A stretch of DNA of 64,000 bases from a virus. How positions within the stretch are numbered: the stretch's first letter is position 1; the number at the start of each line of letters is the position of its first letter. Position numbers and translations under genes: made by a program. The notes beneath the pieces are model-generated. The model saw only the letters and a program-made list of their open reading frames with translations. It did not search any database and was not told where the DNA came from. Location of the stretch: positions 62,001 through 126,000 of IMG/VR virus record IMGVR_UViG_3300047311_000323. The stretch is one strand, 5' to 3'. Positions 1 through 9,082 of the stretch are shown one piece after another.

Positions 1-955
1 CGATACCAATGATTTCGCTAACTACCCAACCCAACTTTAGTTGTTTTGGTTCATCGGCAGGGAGTACTTCAATATCCTGACGGATTGGCATTACTCCTAC
101 AAATTCTGGATCGGCTACACCGTAGATGGTTCCAGGTGGAACAATCTTGCTGACCATGATGTCAGTACCCCAGATGTGGGCGTATAGACCGGTCTGTAGA
201 ACTTCTCTCATAGTTACTGGATCGAAGTCACCACCACCAACACCTTGTCCACCACCAGAACCCCACTTGAGGATGTCAGTGAACTCGTTGATGTTCATGA
301 AGTACTTAGTAGTTACTAAGTCCCAACGATCAATCTGTTGCTTGATTTCGACCAAGTCTCTCTTTAGAAGACCTGCATCGGCGATGTCAGTGAGAGTGTT
401 CTCAACTGAGGCAGCGGCATCCAAGGCGGCAAAGATGTTTGCATCTTCTTGAGCCATGATTTCCTGACGTGCCTTTTGAACAGCTCTGTCAATGACGTTG
501 AATCTACGACGCTTGACTTCAGCGATACGAACCGTTGGGTTCGCGTAGATTTCAAACTCTGGAACAACTACACGGTCACCGAATACACGGGACTCTGGAC
601 CAGTACCGTTGGAAGAGATAACAACTGCGGCAACGTCGATATCTCTATCGTAAGTTGGAATTGCTCCCTGTGGTAGTGGGTCAACAACCAAGGCACGACG
701 AGCGATACCATGGTAATCGAGGTTTCTACGGATTGGGTTTGCCATAGCCTGAGCTAGAGCAATCTTTCCGTCTTGAGTCATGATTGCGCGAGTGATCAAT
801 TCATCACGCTTCTCATCGCTCAATGCTGGTTGACCAGCTAGTCCTTGGTTTGCAGGGACATTCTCTTCGAGAATGGCTGCGTACTTTACCAAGGCTTGCA
901 ATGCATCCTTGAAAGATGAGGCGTTAATTTCGCCCTTGCCGCTAAACATATTCAT
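1..955 (-). CDS. Major capsid protein, HK97 fold (3' part beyond left edge)
   Basis: Main building block of the phage head shell. About 318 N-terminal residues are visible and the frame is still open at base 1, so the C-terminus is outside the window. The translated segment has the features of HK97-type major capsid proteins: an N-terminal helical arm (about residues 1-60), then a region around DRDIDVAAVVISSNGTGPES, the run RIAEVKRRRFNVIDRAVQKA, and a glycine-rich loop (GGGQGVGGGDFDP). The ATG at 955 follows a good ribosome site (AGGAGAA, about 5 bases upstream). Position supports the call: it lies downstream of prohead protease, portal and terminase in the same direction. Family assignment is by motif and context. 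Confidence 0.85.
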   Translation of the reverse strand, partial: MNMFSGKGEINASSFKDALQALVKYAAILEENVPANQGLAGQPALSDEKRDELITRAIMTQDGKIALAQAMANPIRRNLDYHGIARRALVVDPLPQGAIPTYDRDIDVAAVVISSNGTGPESRVFGDRVVVPEFEIYANPTVRIAEVKRRRFNVIDRAVQKARQEIMAQEDANIFAALDAAASVENTLTDIADAGLLKRDLVEIKQQIDRWDLVTTKYFMNINEFTDILKWGSGGGQGVGGGDFDPVTMREVLQTGLYAHIWGTDIMVSKIVPPGTIYGVADPEFVGVMPIRQDIEVLPADEPKQLKLGWVVSEIIGI

Positions 956-1043
956 AGTTTCTCCTAGAAAAATTTGCCAGTCTTACCAGCTTATATTCTT
1001 ACGTTAAAAGGGTGAGAGGGGTCCTTGCGGACTTCGAGAATGA

Positions 1044-1057
1044 CAAGCTTGCGCTTG
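1044..1057 (-). promoter_or_regulatory. Leader hairpin with GCAA tetraloop upstream of the capsid gene
   Basis: In the 144-base leader of the capsid gene the minus strand reads CAAGC-GCAA-GCTTG, a 5-bp stem capped by a GNRA-type tetraloop. It lies about 90 bases before the capsid start codon. It could stabilise or regulate an abundant late messenger; no U tract follows, so it is not a terminator. The function is inferred. Confidence 0.3.
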
Positions 1058-1099
1058 GCATCTCCCCCAGCCTCTCGGCCAGAGAAGTTTATTCAGCTA

Positions 1100-1828
1100 T
1101 TAGCCGATTGGTGGTGCAAAGTAGATGGTTGCAAACGTAAAGGCTCTTGGTTGAACCGAGGATACGTTTCCAGATGGGCTATTCAAAGCAGCTACTAAGT
1201 AGTTTGGAGTGGTTACCAAAGAACCGTTGGTGTTGAACTCAACTAGAGAAGCAACGACTGGGGCGCCGGAGAGCTTGTTACCAGCAGCATTTGGAGTCAA
1301 AAGACCCAAACTGGTGAAGCTTAGTGCAGCACCGACTGTGAGGGCAACGTTAGTTGGAATCAAACCGTTAGCGGCAGTGTCTACTGCGTCTAGGGAGACT
1401 GCGTAGAGACCTGGCTTGTCCCAGCAAGTTGTCTTGCCAGAGCCGGTTGAGGTGTGAGGTCCGAGGACGGCTCCACCAGTTACTTGCTGTCCGACAGCTC
1501 CACCAACAACAGATCCAAAGAGAGTTCCGTATCCGGTAATACCGTCATCGGAGAGCATCAATGGACGAGATGCGTTAGTTAGAGAAGTCGATCCATCAAA
1601 CTTACGAGATACTGCTGGACGCTTAAACGTACCAGAGGTATTGACGTAACCGTCAAATACATCGTAAGCTGCTTGATCAAGACCTGCGGTTGTTACACCT
1701 GGTTGACCACTTGTAGTTACTGCGGCGAAAGATACCACTTCACCACCCTTGAGGGTCAAAACATCAGAGTCAAGACCGTCAAACTGACCTAAAGGCTGAG
1801 TGCCTGGTTGCAAAAGTTTTAGAGACAT
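1100..1828 (-). CDS. Putative virion structural protein (possible head decoration protein)
   Basis: A 242-residue protein rich in Gly, Ser, Thr and Val, with few charged residues and alternating beta-strand-like segments. No catalytic motif or membrane segment is visible. It starts at an ATG preceded by AGGA 8 bases upstream and lies directly upstream of the major capsid gene in the same direction. Decoration or cement proteins are often small, beta-rich and encoded beside the capsid gene, so that is the best guess. A tail or fibre-related role is possible. I do not recognise a named family. Confidence 0.55.
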   Translation of the reverse strand: MSLKLLQPGTQPLGQFDGLDSDVLTLKGGEVVSFAAVTTSGQPGVTTAGLDQAAYDVFDGYVNTSGTFKRPAVSRKFDGSTSLTNASRPLMLSDDGITGYGTLFGSVVGGAVGQQVTGGAVLGPHTSTGSGKTTCWDKPGLYAVSLDAVDTAANGLIPTNVALTVGAALSFTSLGLLTPNAAGNKLSGAPVVASLVEFNTNGSLVTTPNYLVAALNSPSGNVSSVQPRAFTFATIYFAPPIG

Positions 1829-1854
1829 GGTTTTATCCTATTTAATCTATCAAA

Positions 1855-1868
1855 TGCCCTTTGGGGCA
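1855..1868 (-). promoter_or_regulatory. Leader hairpin upstream of the 242-residue virion gene
   Basis: The minus strand reads TGCCC-CAAA-GGGCA, a 5-bp GC-rich stem with a 4-base loop, about 30 bases before the start codon at 1828. No U tract follows. Like the hairpin before the capsid gene, it sits in the leader of a probably abundant structural messenger. The regulatory role is an inference. Confidence 0.3.
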
Positions 1869-1961
1869 CGGTAACTTACACCTTTAACTTACAAAATTCA
1901 TAAAGCATACTCGTTTATTGATATGTTTTCAAATAAAAAGTTGCCTGTATTGCAAAGATAT

Positions 1962-1974
1962 TGGGCTATGCCCA
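1962..1974 (-). terminator. Weak hairpin after the 428-residue virion gene
   Basis: The minus strand has TGGGC-ATA-GCCCA starting a few bases after the stop codon at 1977, followed by only a loose T-containing stretch. It may be a weak terminator or a processing hairpin between the membrane-protein operon and the next gene. Confidence 0.25.
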
Positions 1975-1976
1975 GA

Positions 1977-3263
1977 TTATTTGCCGAAAAGACCACCAAA
2001 TAGTCCCTTAGCTTCATCTTCAAGGGCGTCAAATGGACTTTTCTTCTTACCCTCTTCACTTGGAGCTGGAGTTTCACTACCACCACCGCCGGGTGTGGTT
2101 GGAGTTTTATCACCAGAAGGGGCAGTAAAGTTTGAAGACACTTCAGACTGACTTGTAGTCAATTCTTGTTGAGCCTTTTGCTTAATGCTTTCGACGCCCT
2201 GCATAACTTTGCCCAAATTAGCTAAGTCTACCTTCAAAGTTTGTAATGCATGCTTGACATCATCAAAATCATCAGCGACTAAACCGCCGCCACCATGCAA
2301 GAAGTCAACAGAGTCTACCAATGAAGATAACATGCCTTTTTGTGCAACAGCGCGCTGCTTGTAAGCGTCATTGCTGAAGCTAGCAATAGTGGTGTTGATA
2401 AATGGATAAGAGCTTGTCATTTGAGCTTGCAAATCTTGCACAGCTTTAATTGCATCATGAGTTTCAGGCTCATCTAGCATCTTCTTTAGCTCTTCAGCAT
2501 TTTTAGGAGTCTGCATCTTATCAAGAATTGGAATAGCCTTCATAACAGCAGTATTAAGTTTAGCTAACTCAGCTTTCAATTGCTGGAGAGTTTGAATGAA
2601 AGCTGGCGTGTAAGAATAACCGACTTCAAAATTCGTATTAGAATTTAGCAAGTCATCAATTTCAGCCGTGGCTTTTTCATAGTCTCTTGTCCAACCATCA
2701 CTGTGGAAACGCAAGTGTTGCTTAGCATAAATTGCGCCTATTACGATAGCGGCAGCGGCTAAGGCAGGAAGTACCCAGGCTGTTTTTTCAAGACTTTTTT
2801 TTTGAGACATCTGCTGAAGACAGACATCAGCCAATTTACGAAGTTCTTCGTTATCACGGGCGTCAAGCTCGTTGCCAATACGCACCAAAGAAAGCAACAA
2901 ATTCTTCCTGGCATATTTACGATTGATGAGGTGACCGTCCGGAGTCTTCATCACGATACGAATTCTGATGTTCTGGCCTTCGTTCTCGTTTTCGACGAGA
3001 CCGTTTAATTTATCATAAGATGGAGCGATGACAACAGAATCTGGATGCGCATCTTCAATGATGTTACGCTTGTATTCCATATCCTTTGGTAGCTCAGGCT
3101 TGGTATTGTATAGTTTGCTAATCTGCTCAATGGTTAACGAATCGAATCTTGGATTCGTCTCAGAGAAATCCTTCTCGGTATGCTCAGCCTTTTGTGCTGT
3201 AGACACGAGTCCCCTCTCTTGGGCAATTTTAGCAAAGCTTTCAAATATCTCACTTTTTCTCAT
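1977..3263 (-). CDS. Putative virion protein with one membrane segment
   Basis: A 428-residue protein of unknown family. The N-terminal part (1-155) is mixed and charged. One clear hydrophobic segment is near residues 163-180 (core PALAAAAIVIGAIYA), followed by helical, Gln/Lys-rich sequence with coiled-coil character, then a Pro/Gly/Ser/Thr linker and an FGGLFGK ending. The start has AGGTG 9 bases upstream. It is the last of five large genes (1977-8251) in one direction in the late region. Two of these have hydrophobic segments, which could suit proteins ejected with DNA or acting at the host membrane; that role is an inference. Confidence 0.55.
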   Translation of the reverse strand: MRKSEIFESFAKIAQERGLVSTAQKAEHTEKDFSETNPRFDSLTIEQISKLYNTKPELPKDMEYKRNIIEDAHPDSVVIAPSYDKLNGLVENENEGQNIRIRIVMKTPDGHLINRKYARKNLLLSLVRIGNELDARDNEELRKLADVCLQQMSQKKSLEKTAWVLPALAAAAIVIGAIYAKQHLRFHSDGWTRDYEKATAEIDDLLNSNTNFEVGYSYTPAFIQTLQQLKAELAKLNTAVMKAIPILDKMQTPKNAEELKKMLDEPETHDAIKAVQDLQAQMTSSYPFINTTIASFSNDAYKQRAVAQKGMLSSLVDSVDFLHGGGGLVADDFDDVKHALQTLKVDLANLGKVMQGVESIKQKAQQELTTSQSEVSSNFTAPSGDKTPTTPGGGGSETPAPSEEGKKKSPFDALEDEAKGLFGGLFGK

Positions 3264-3314
3264 GTGTTTTCACCTAAAAGGAAATTATATTGATATGTTC
3301 CGATATGCCCGATT

Positions 3315-4430
3315 TTAGGGAGCACTTTTGGCTACATCATCGATAAAATAGTCTACCAATTGTTTTTTAGACGTGAACAATCCTGGTATGAACGTAATGG
3401 AACTTCCCTCATTATGAGTATTGTACCAAACGATATTGTCTTTAACTGCCTGAAATGCAGGACTGTTTCTTATTAAACCCTCTTTGCCATCAAGCCCATT
3501 GTATACGTCTTTTGTAAACTGAACAACCATATTCTCAATATTTTGAGGGTTATTGACTACCGGCATACTACTTGGCAACGGACTATCGCCTTTAGGCGGA
3601 AACTTTGTCTGGGTTGCTTTTGGACCGCTTGGAGGCGCTGGTGCAGACTCTGAGCTTTCTTGACCACGCTGATACGTGCCACTAAGAGCGCTTGGACGAC
3701 CCATTACTTCATTAGCAACATCGCCTGCTACCATTAGTCCGGCAGAGGCCAATGCAAGCTTAATGACCCAACCAAAAACTTTACCAAGTAAATTGGTGCC
3801 TTTTGATTTGGTGTTTCCAAAGAAACCAGCCATTTTAACAACTGGGTCCTTAGTAAGTCTCATTGCCTGGTTTTCATATTCAATGAGAGCTAGCCTAAAT
3901 ATTCTAGCATCACTCAGTAACTCAAGTGAGCTGTAGATTTTTTTATCATCAGCTTGGGCTTCGGCAGGTGCTTGCTGTCCTTGTTGCCTTTGTTTTAGAT
4001 CCTGAAGTCCTTTTGACTCTTCTTCTGGAGTTGGTGCCTGATTGTATTGTTGAGTGGTTGCTTCAGCAGCCGCATCAACTTCAGCAGAGGAAACTTTCTT
4101 ACCACCGCTAATCATTTCTTTGACTTTACCATACAAAGAAGTGAGCATGCCGCTAACGTCTACATGGAATACATCCATTAATAGACCAAGCAGAAATCCC
4201 CATTTACCAATTCCAAATGATTGGAATAGTAACCACAAAGCACCTGGCGCTAGAATATCTAGAACACTTTTGACAGGATTCTTTGGGTCTATTTGATGGC
4301 TAAAATAGTCCTTAGCTTTGCCAAGCAAATCTTGGACGAAGTTAGCCTTCTTATAGAATTTGGGGTCCGCTAATATGGTTTCTACAAGGAGTGTATCAAC
4401 ACAAAAGCTGACTTCACTATTGGATATCAT
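3315..4430 (-). CDS. Putative membrane-associated virion protein
   Basis: A 371-residue protein without a recognised family. Two hydrophobic stretches are visible: about residues 58-88 (ALWLLFQSFGIGKWGFLLGL followed by LMDVF) and about 217-237 (GWVIKLALASAGLMVAGDVA). They are separated by a Gln-rich charged region, and a Pro/Ser-rich linker follows. The start codon overlaps the stop of the upstream gene by ATGA, so the two are probably translationally coupled. Possible roles are internal head protein, ejected protein or membrane-acting late protein; the sequence alone does not decide. Confidence 0.55.
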   Translation of the reverse strand: MISNSEVSFCVDTLLVETILADPKFYKKANFVQDLLGKAKDYFSHQIDPKNPVKSVLDILAPGALWLLFQSFGIGKWGFLLGLLMDVFHVDVSGMLTSLYGKVKEMISGGKKVSSAEVDAAAEATTQQYNQAPTPEEESKGLQDLKQRQQGQQAPAEAQADDKKIYSSLELLSDARIFRLALIEYENQAMRLTKDPVVKMAGFFGNTKSKGTNLLGKVFGWVIKLALASAGLMVAGDVANEVMGRPSALSGTYQRGQESSESAPAPPSGPKATQTKFPPKGDSPLPSSMPVVNNPQNIENMVVQFTKDVYNGLDGKEGLIRNSPAFQAVKDNIVWYNTHNEGSSITFIPGLFTSKKQLVDYFIDDVAKSAP

Positions 4431-5893
4431 TTTTGGCTTTTCACTTCTTGGTCAATACTATATCTCAATCTATTGAGAGTATCCATATTAGCCGTCTGAG
4501 GGCCACCAGGAGTTATTTGCTGCTGCATGGCACGGTAGTCAATATACTTTCCTCTAGCTGGATCTTGAGCAATTGTTTGTAGAGAGTTTACCAAGCGCTG
4601 GTATAACTGTCCAGCATACATGATAACTTCCATTAGTTGGTCAGCCGCAATCGTTGCGTAAGAACCATTTTGAAGCATGGACTTGAATTGATCTTTAGTC
4701 ATATTGTAGAGATTGATAGTATCAGTTCCACTGTAATATGATTTGAATTTCTTCATGCCAGCATCTAGTTTGTTAACCATATCTGTGACGGCCGGATCGT
4801 TAGCATACTGTCCATACAAAGTTAGGAACTTAGTAAGCTCTGGGAAACTGATGTATTGGCTGTTGAATGGCTTCAAAGAAGATAGCTGCATCAAAATCTG
4901 TGGTGATGCTGCGGCTAGACCGCCACCAGCTCCACCCGGTTTCTCTTGACCTGGCTGCTGTTGTCCGCCCAAATCACATCTGATTTCTGCAGCAATGGCT
5001 TTGACCTTTTGAGCATAAGCGGCAGCTACGGCTTTTGCATCGGCAGAAGTTGCTCTGGCTGCATTGAATGCAGCTCTCTGATTTAGAATCTTAAGCACGG
5101 CGCAATGATCAAACTCTGGGTGATTAATCATCATACCACCGGTATGTCCACCGATGTTGAGGCCAATCTTTTTATTACTCAGCCAAGCGTTTAGAGTAGT
5201 ACTATCTTTGAGATCGCCAAGTGTTAATGGAATATTGCCCTGAGTAGAGTACTGAGTAGGGTTTAGTTCTTGTGTCGTATTATCTGCAACAGTACTATCT
5301 GGTAGAGTCTTCTCTGGCTCTTTATATTGCTCGCTGATATCCAAATCAAGTTGCGTATTAGCATCTTGAATCAACTTTAGTAGCTGAACTTGGAACATAA
5401 CATTGTTCTTGAGCTTTGGATCTCCCTGAAGAGAAACTAGATAATTCTTCAAAGCTTCAGGATTGATCCAGTAAGCAACTACTGATCTATCTGGGGTAGC
5501 TAATGGTACAACAATTTCAGTACCTGGCTCGATTTTGAAATAACCATAGTCATCACTTGGACGCTCTCTATTTCCAGGATATACGATAGTACCGCCGCCA
5601 AATCTGGTTCCATTGCTGGAGAGCCACTGTACTAAATCTCCCATGCTGTCCATGTTGTGACTGAAAACATCAGCACCACTAGTTTCGTGAGTAATTGAGC
5701 CGCCGGGATCTTTGCCTGGAGTAATCTGATTCTTCAAATTATTCAAGATGGATTTTAGGGCAGTAGCGATTGGTTGTTCTGGTTGTGCAGTAGGCGCAGC
5801 TTGGCCCTTCTTCGCAAGCTTGGCCTCTGATTCAAGACCTGCTTGTAGAAGTTGACTAACTAACCAGGGATTTTCGTAAATCAATTTTGACAT
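4427..5893 (-). CDS. Uncharacterised late-region protein
   Basis: A 488-residue, mostly soluble and helix-rich protein, with Gln/Pro/Gly-rich linkers near residues 25-60 and 315-335. No catalytic signature is recognised. The start at 5893 comes one base after the stop of the upstream gene, and the stop overlaps the next start by four bases, so it belongs to the 1977-8251 operon. It is probably a virion or assembly protein by location. Confidence 0.5.
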   Translation of the reverse strand: MSKLIYENPWLVSQLLQAGLESEAKLAKKGQAAPTAQPEQPIATALKSILNNLKNQITPGKDPGGSITHETSGADVFSHNMDSMGDLVQWLSSNGTRFGGGTIVYPGNRERPSDDYGYFKIEPGTEIVVPLATPDRSVVAYWINPEALKNYLVSLQGDPKLKNNVMFQVQLLKLIQDANTQLDLDISEQYKEPEKTLPDSTVADNTTQELNPTQYSTQGNIPLTLGDLKDSTTLNAWLSNKKIGLNIGGHTGGMMINHPEFDHCAVLKILNQRAAFNAARATSADAKAVAAAYAQKVKAIAAEIRCDLGGQQQPGQEKPGGAGGGLAAASPQILMQLSSLKPFNSQYISFPELTKFLTLYGQYANDPAVTDMVNKLDAGMKKFKSYYSGTDTINLYNMTKDQFKSMLQNGSYATIAADQLMEVIMYAGQLYQRLVNSLQTIAQDPARGKYIDYRAMQQQITPGGPQTANMDTLNRLRYSIDQEVKSQK

Positions 5894-5894
5894 G

Positions 5895-6977
5895 TTAACC
5901 TAAATCCTTCCCCAATAGCTTTTCTTGCTGGGCCCAGATTTGATCAACTACATTTTGTGGAGTTACTTTAGATCCTTCTGGTATCAATTTCTTTAAAGCA
6001 TTCAAACTAAGCAAACTATCAATGGATACTTCTACTGGACCAGCGCCAAGGTCAACAGTAAATCCTTGAGGAAATTGTTGTTTCGCCAAATTTACTTGCT
6101 CTGGGGTTACTGGAGATTTGTATGACTTAAATGGTACAGAGTCTTCAATAAACTGTTGATAGGCTGGATGCTGCAAGATATTTTTCTTTACCTCATCATA
6201 CATCTTCTTAATGGCTTTGACGTGTTGAGTAACGACTGGAGCGGCTTCAACTTTTTGTTGTGGAGTTAGTGTGTTGTTTGGCGTTGCTGCTTTTTCCAAT
6301 TCAGCTAAAGATGATCTATCATAAGATGTAATTTGCATTTTCTTAGTGGCAAAACGATTTACATCATCTACGAAATCTAATAAACCAGAAGCGAATGCAT
6401 ATGCATCACGGACGGCGGCATTAGTACGAGGACCCCAAGCGCCATCAACAACTTTCTCTCCCTTTTTTGGATACCCAATACGATTCATAGTATCCATAAC
6501 TACGCTCATACGTGTTGGGTCATCAGGTTTCTTTTGAGAAACATCGGTAACATTAGGGTTCGGATCAAACTCAACACCTGGCACTTTGGTGTTTCTCATA
6601 TAGTTCTTGGCCAAGAATACTCCGAAAGCATCACGAGCCTTAGCTTCTTTTTCTTTTCTTGGGTCTCCACTAAATGCATCTTGTAGATTAATCTGTGAAG
6701 ATACTGCTTGCGCCAGCTCTTGAAGAGCTTGTTGCATTGACATGATGTTGACGTTGCCTCCGCCACCACCGGCACCACCACGACCTTGTGGTGCAACAGG
6801 CTTAGCGCTCCATGCATCACCTAAACCGCCAGGATCTGCAGTCGGAGCCGTAGTTGTACTAGCTGGAGTATTAGCAGGTGGCTTGTTAACCACTACATTA
6901 TCCAATTCGCCCTCGGCTATCTTTTTGATTTCTGCGACTATTTTTCTTAGCCTTGATTCTGTCATGATTTTATCCAT
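5895..6977 (-). CDS. Late-region protein with peptidoglycan-binding-like motif
   Basis: A 360-residue protein. The N-terminal 100 residues are a Pro/Thr/Gly-rich linker with a poly-Gly stretch. The middle (about 165-200) carries RIGYPKKGEKVVDGAWGPRT followed by NAAVRDAY. This resembles the signature of PG_binding_1 domains, in which a GY turn is followed by DGxxGxxT and an AV helix. If real, it could bind cell-wall material during entry or lysis. No catalytic domain is visible. It lies in a tight operon with uncharacterised late proteins. The domain call rests on one motif. Confidence 0.5.
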   Translation of the reverse strand: MDKIMTESRLRKIVAEIKKIAEGELDNVVVNKPPANTPASTTTAPTADPGGLGDAWSAKPVAPQGRGGAGGGGGNVNIMSMQQALQELAQAVSSQINLQDAFSGDPRKEKEAKARDAFGVFLAKNYMRNTKVPGVEFDPNPNVTDVSQKKPDDPTRMSVVMDTMNRIGYPKKGEKVVDGAWGPRTNAAVRDAYAFASGLLDFVDDVNRFATKKMQITSYDRSSLAELEKAATPNNTLTPQQKVEAAPVVTQHVKAIKKMYDEVKKNILQHPAYQQFIEDSVPFKSYKSPVTPEQVNLAKQQFPQGFTVDLGAGPVEVSIDSLLSLNALKKLIPEGSKVTPQNVVDQIWAQQEKLLGKDLG

Positions 6978-6982
6978 GGTGA

Positions 6983-8251
6983 TTATTGGGCTGGGGCTTT
7001 ATCAATGATTGCCGTTTTGAAGTAATTCAGCTTAGCAGTTACATCGGCGATAAGCTTATCTAGGTCTGCTTTGATAGATACAATGTCTGTGTCTTTTTTG
7101 TCCATATAGCTCTTTAGAACAGCTACGTTACTTCCGACACCAGCCAAGAAGTTTGTGATTTTAGCTTTTGAAGCTGGTGGGACTCTATTTTCAAAATGCA
7201 TATTTGTGTAAAGCTCGTATCTTTGGATAAGGGCATTTACTTGATTTTTGAAATCAGGAGCCTGGCTTACTGGCATTTTAGGAGCTGGTACGCCTGGAGG
7301 TAGTCTGGTTTGATCTGCAACCCAAGCGGTTGTAGGGGCCTTCAAATCATTGGTTGCCTGAATGGCGCCTTGGAAATCATTTGTTGCGGCCGTTCTTACC
7401 TCTTCATTATTAGAGTTCATGTAGACGGTAGTTTTAGCTTCTTCGAAAGCTTCTATCATTGCATTCAACTTAGGAACTGTAATTTCCTTGCTGGTTCGCA
7501 TTTCACTAACAACATTATTGGCTTTTTGAATTGTTCTTCCAAGATCACCAAGCCAATTGGTGTGTTCGTATCCAATCCAAGTTGTATGTTCTGCGTCTGT
7601 TTGTTCTTCTTTACCTTGCTTCATAGCAAGCTGTATTTTAGACATACCAGCGGCAGCTCTTTGATAAGCGCCGTATGCTGCCTCTATTAAATAGTTGGTA
7701 ACATATCTCTTCCACTTGTCTGGAGACGTTGACCAATCTTGAGCCATTTCAGGGCCAGTCCAATCTCTTGTTTGTGGTTGGGCTTGGCCGAGTACATTTC
7801 TAACAGAGTTAAGAATGGATGCGTTAGACAATTTACCGGTTGGCTTCTTGTTAACCATCTCAAGGTGTTTGAGATGTTGGTCAATAATAGTTTCAACAAC
7901 TGCTTCATCGCCTGCAACACCCTCTAGCTTGTGACTGCCTTTAGGATGAGCGGCATCAACTAAGTCATCACCCTTCTCTTTAGAAGTTTCGTAAAGAGTT
8001 TGAGCTTGCTTGTAGTTGAGATAGTTTGTTTCAATCTCGGCAGCCTCTTTAGCAAGACCTTGAGTCCTGAGACCAGCACATAGTTTGAAGATGTTCTCCA
8101 TAAGGTTAGGAGTTGGCGTGTAGTCCGCCTTCTTGGCAACAGAAGCCTTCTTTTCTAGAGTCTCTGGTTTAACCAGACCCTTTTCCTTTGCAACCTTTTC
8201 TAAGGCTCGCATAGTAGGAGAATCCTCGAATTTCATGTGTTTAAAAGTCAT
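6983..8251 (-). CDS. Putative helical virion protein
   Basis: A 422-residue, predicted mainly alpha-helical protein. The ATG at 8251 is preferred because GAGG lies 7 bases upstream; an upstream in-frame TTG has no ribosome site. Near residues 50-85 it has a helical segment containing GLRTQGLAKEAAEIE, like the small helix-turn-helix modules in the proteins at 9083 and 9937. It is the first gene of the 1977-8251 operon. No enzymatic motif is seen; virion or assembly function is inferred from location. Confidence 0.5.
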   Translation of the reverse strand: MTFKHMKFEDSPTMRALEKVAKEKGLVKPETLEKKASVAKKADYTPTPNLMENIFKLCAGLRTQGLAKEAAEIETNYLNYKQAQTLYETSKEKGDDLVDAAHPKGSHKLEGVAGDEAVVETIIDQHLKHLEMVNKKPTGKLSNASILNSVRNVLGQAQPQTRDWTGPEMAQDWSTSPDKWKRYVTNYLIEAAYGAYQRAAAGMSKIQLAMKQGKEEQTDAEHTTWIGYEHTNWLGDLGRTIQKANNVVSEMRTSKEITVPKLNAMIEAFEEAKTTVYMNSNNEEVRTAATNDFQGAIQATNDLKAPTTAWVADQTRLPPGVPAPKMPVSQAPDFKNQVNALIQRYELYTNMHFENRVPPASKAKITNFLAGVGSNVAVLKSYMDKKDTDIVSIKADLDKLIADVTAKLNYFKTAIIDKAPAQ

Positions 8252-8341
8252 TGATGGCCTCAATTGAGTAGATTGTCTATAATATGCGGTATTATAGAAA
8301 GCTTCTACTAAATAAAAGAATATGCAGCTATTCTTAGGGGT

Positions 8342-9031
8342 TTAGAACCACAAGACTTCGATCATTGGGTTCATCGGAGTCGGTGGAGCAGTAACCATTG
8401 CAACAGCAGGGTGAATCGGACTTGGCCTACGAGTGGTTAAGAAGCCCGTCTCAGAAACATATAAGTTAGCTCTGACAGGGTATTGCTGATTGGTTTCATA
8501 CTGGTCAGTTTGAAAAAACATTCTTTCAAACCAAACCGTCATTCTACCAGAACCAGCAGTGCTGTCATCTCCTGGGATATTAGCTACTTGGTAAGTATAA
8601 TTAACAATTGCTTTGATGGCATTTGGCTGTCCAGTACCTGCTAAGTCTAAATTCAGAGGTGTTCCAGCCACAAAAGTAATAATTCCATTCACAGGATTCA
8701 AGACTACATTTACTGTAGAGTTGAAACTGGATGGAACAATATTTGGCTTTCTTAATTCTGCTTTGATATCAACCGGAGTAACTAAAACTCCGCCTGGACC
8801 TGGGACACCAACTGCTGGAACAATGACAGATTCGTTCCAAGAAACGTTGGTAAATGCTTTGGTTTTAATGTCGTCAATAACGCCAATAGGTGCGGTACCG
8901 TTGCTAACAGTAGCCATTACCTGATTACCAATAACTGTTAATTCAGCTATTTGGCCCGGCTGAAATTCTGCTGATGGGTCGCAGATGAAACTGACGGGTA
9001 ACGTGTTACCCACTTGTACTAGTCTTAGCAT
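8342..9031 (-). CDS. Putative virion structural protein, beta-rich
   Basis: A 229-residue protein rich in Val, Pro, Asn and Thr. The N-terminal part (FQPGQIAELTVIGNQVMATV, then APIGVIDDIKT) is typical in style of small beta-barrel decoration or tail proteins, where a PGx(I/L) turn leads to a 'gIIDD' strand. It has AAGGA 6 bases before ATG. It lies between two virion-type operons and is probably a structural component of head or tail; I do not recognise a precise family. Confidence 0.5.
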   Translation of the reverse strand: MLRLVQVGNTLPVSFICDPSAEFQPGQIAELTVIGNQVMATVSNGTAPIGVIDDIKTKAFTNVSWNESVIVPAVGVPGPGGVLVTPVDIKAELRKPNIVPSSFNSTVNVVLNPVNGIITFVAGTPLNLDLAGTGQPNAIKAIVNYTYQVANIPGDDSTAGSGRMTVWFERMFFQTDQYETNQQYPVRANLYVSETGFLTTRRPSPIHPAVAMVTAPPTPMNPMIEVLWF

Positions 9032-9082
9032 TAGTGTCCTTTATATCACTTATACCGCTCTAGTAGCTATATAACGTTTGGA

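Noticed and set aside
126-452. 108-residue plus-strand ORF opposite the capsid gene
   Set aside because: It is the antisense shadow of the capsid frame; composition is unnatural and it has no ribosome site.
1021-1090. Possible terminator in the capsid leader
   Set aside because: Several short GC-rich complementary pieces are present, but no stem is followed by a U tract.
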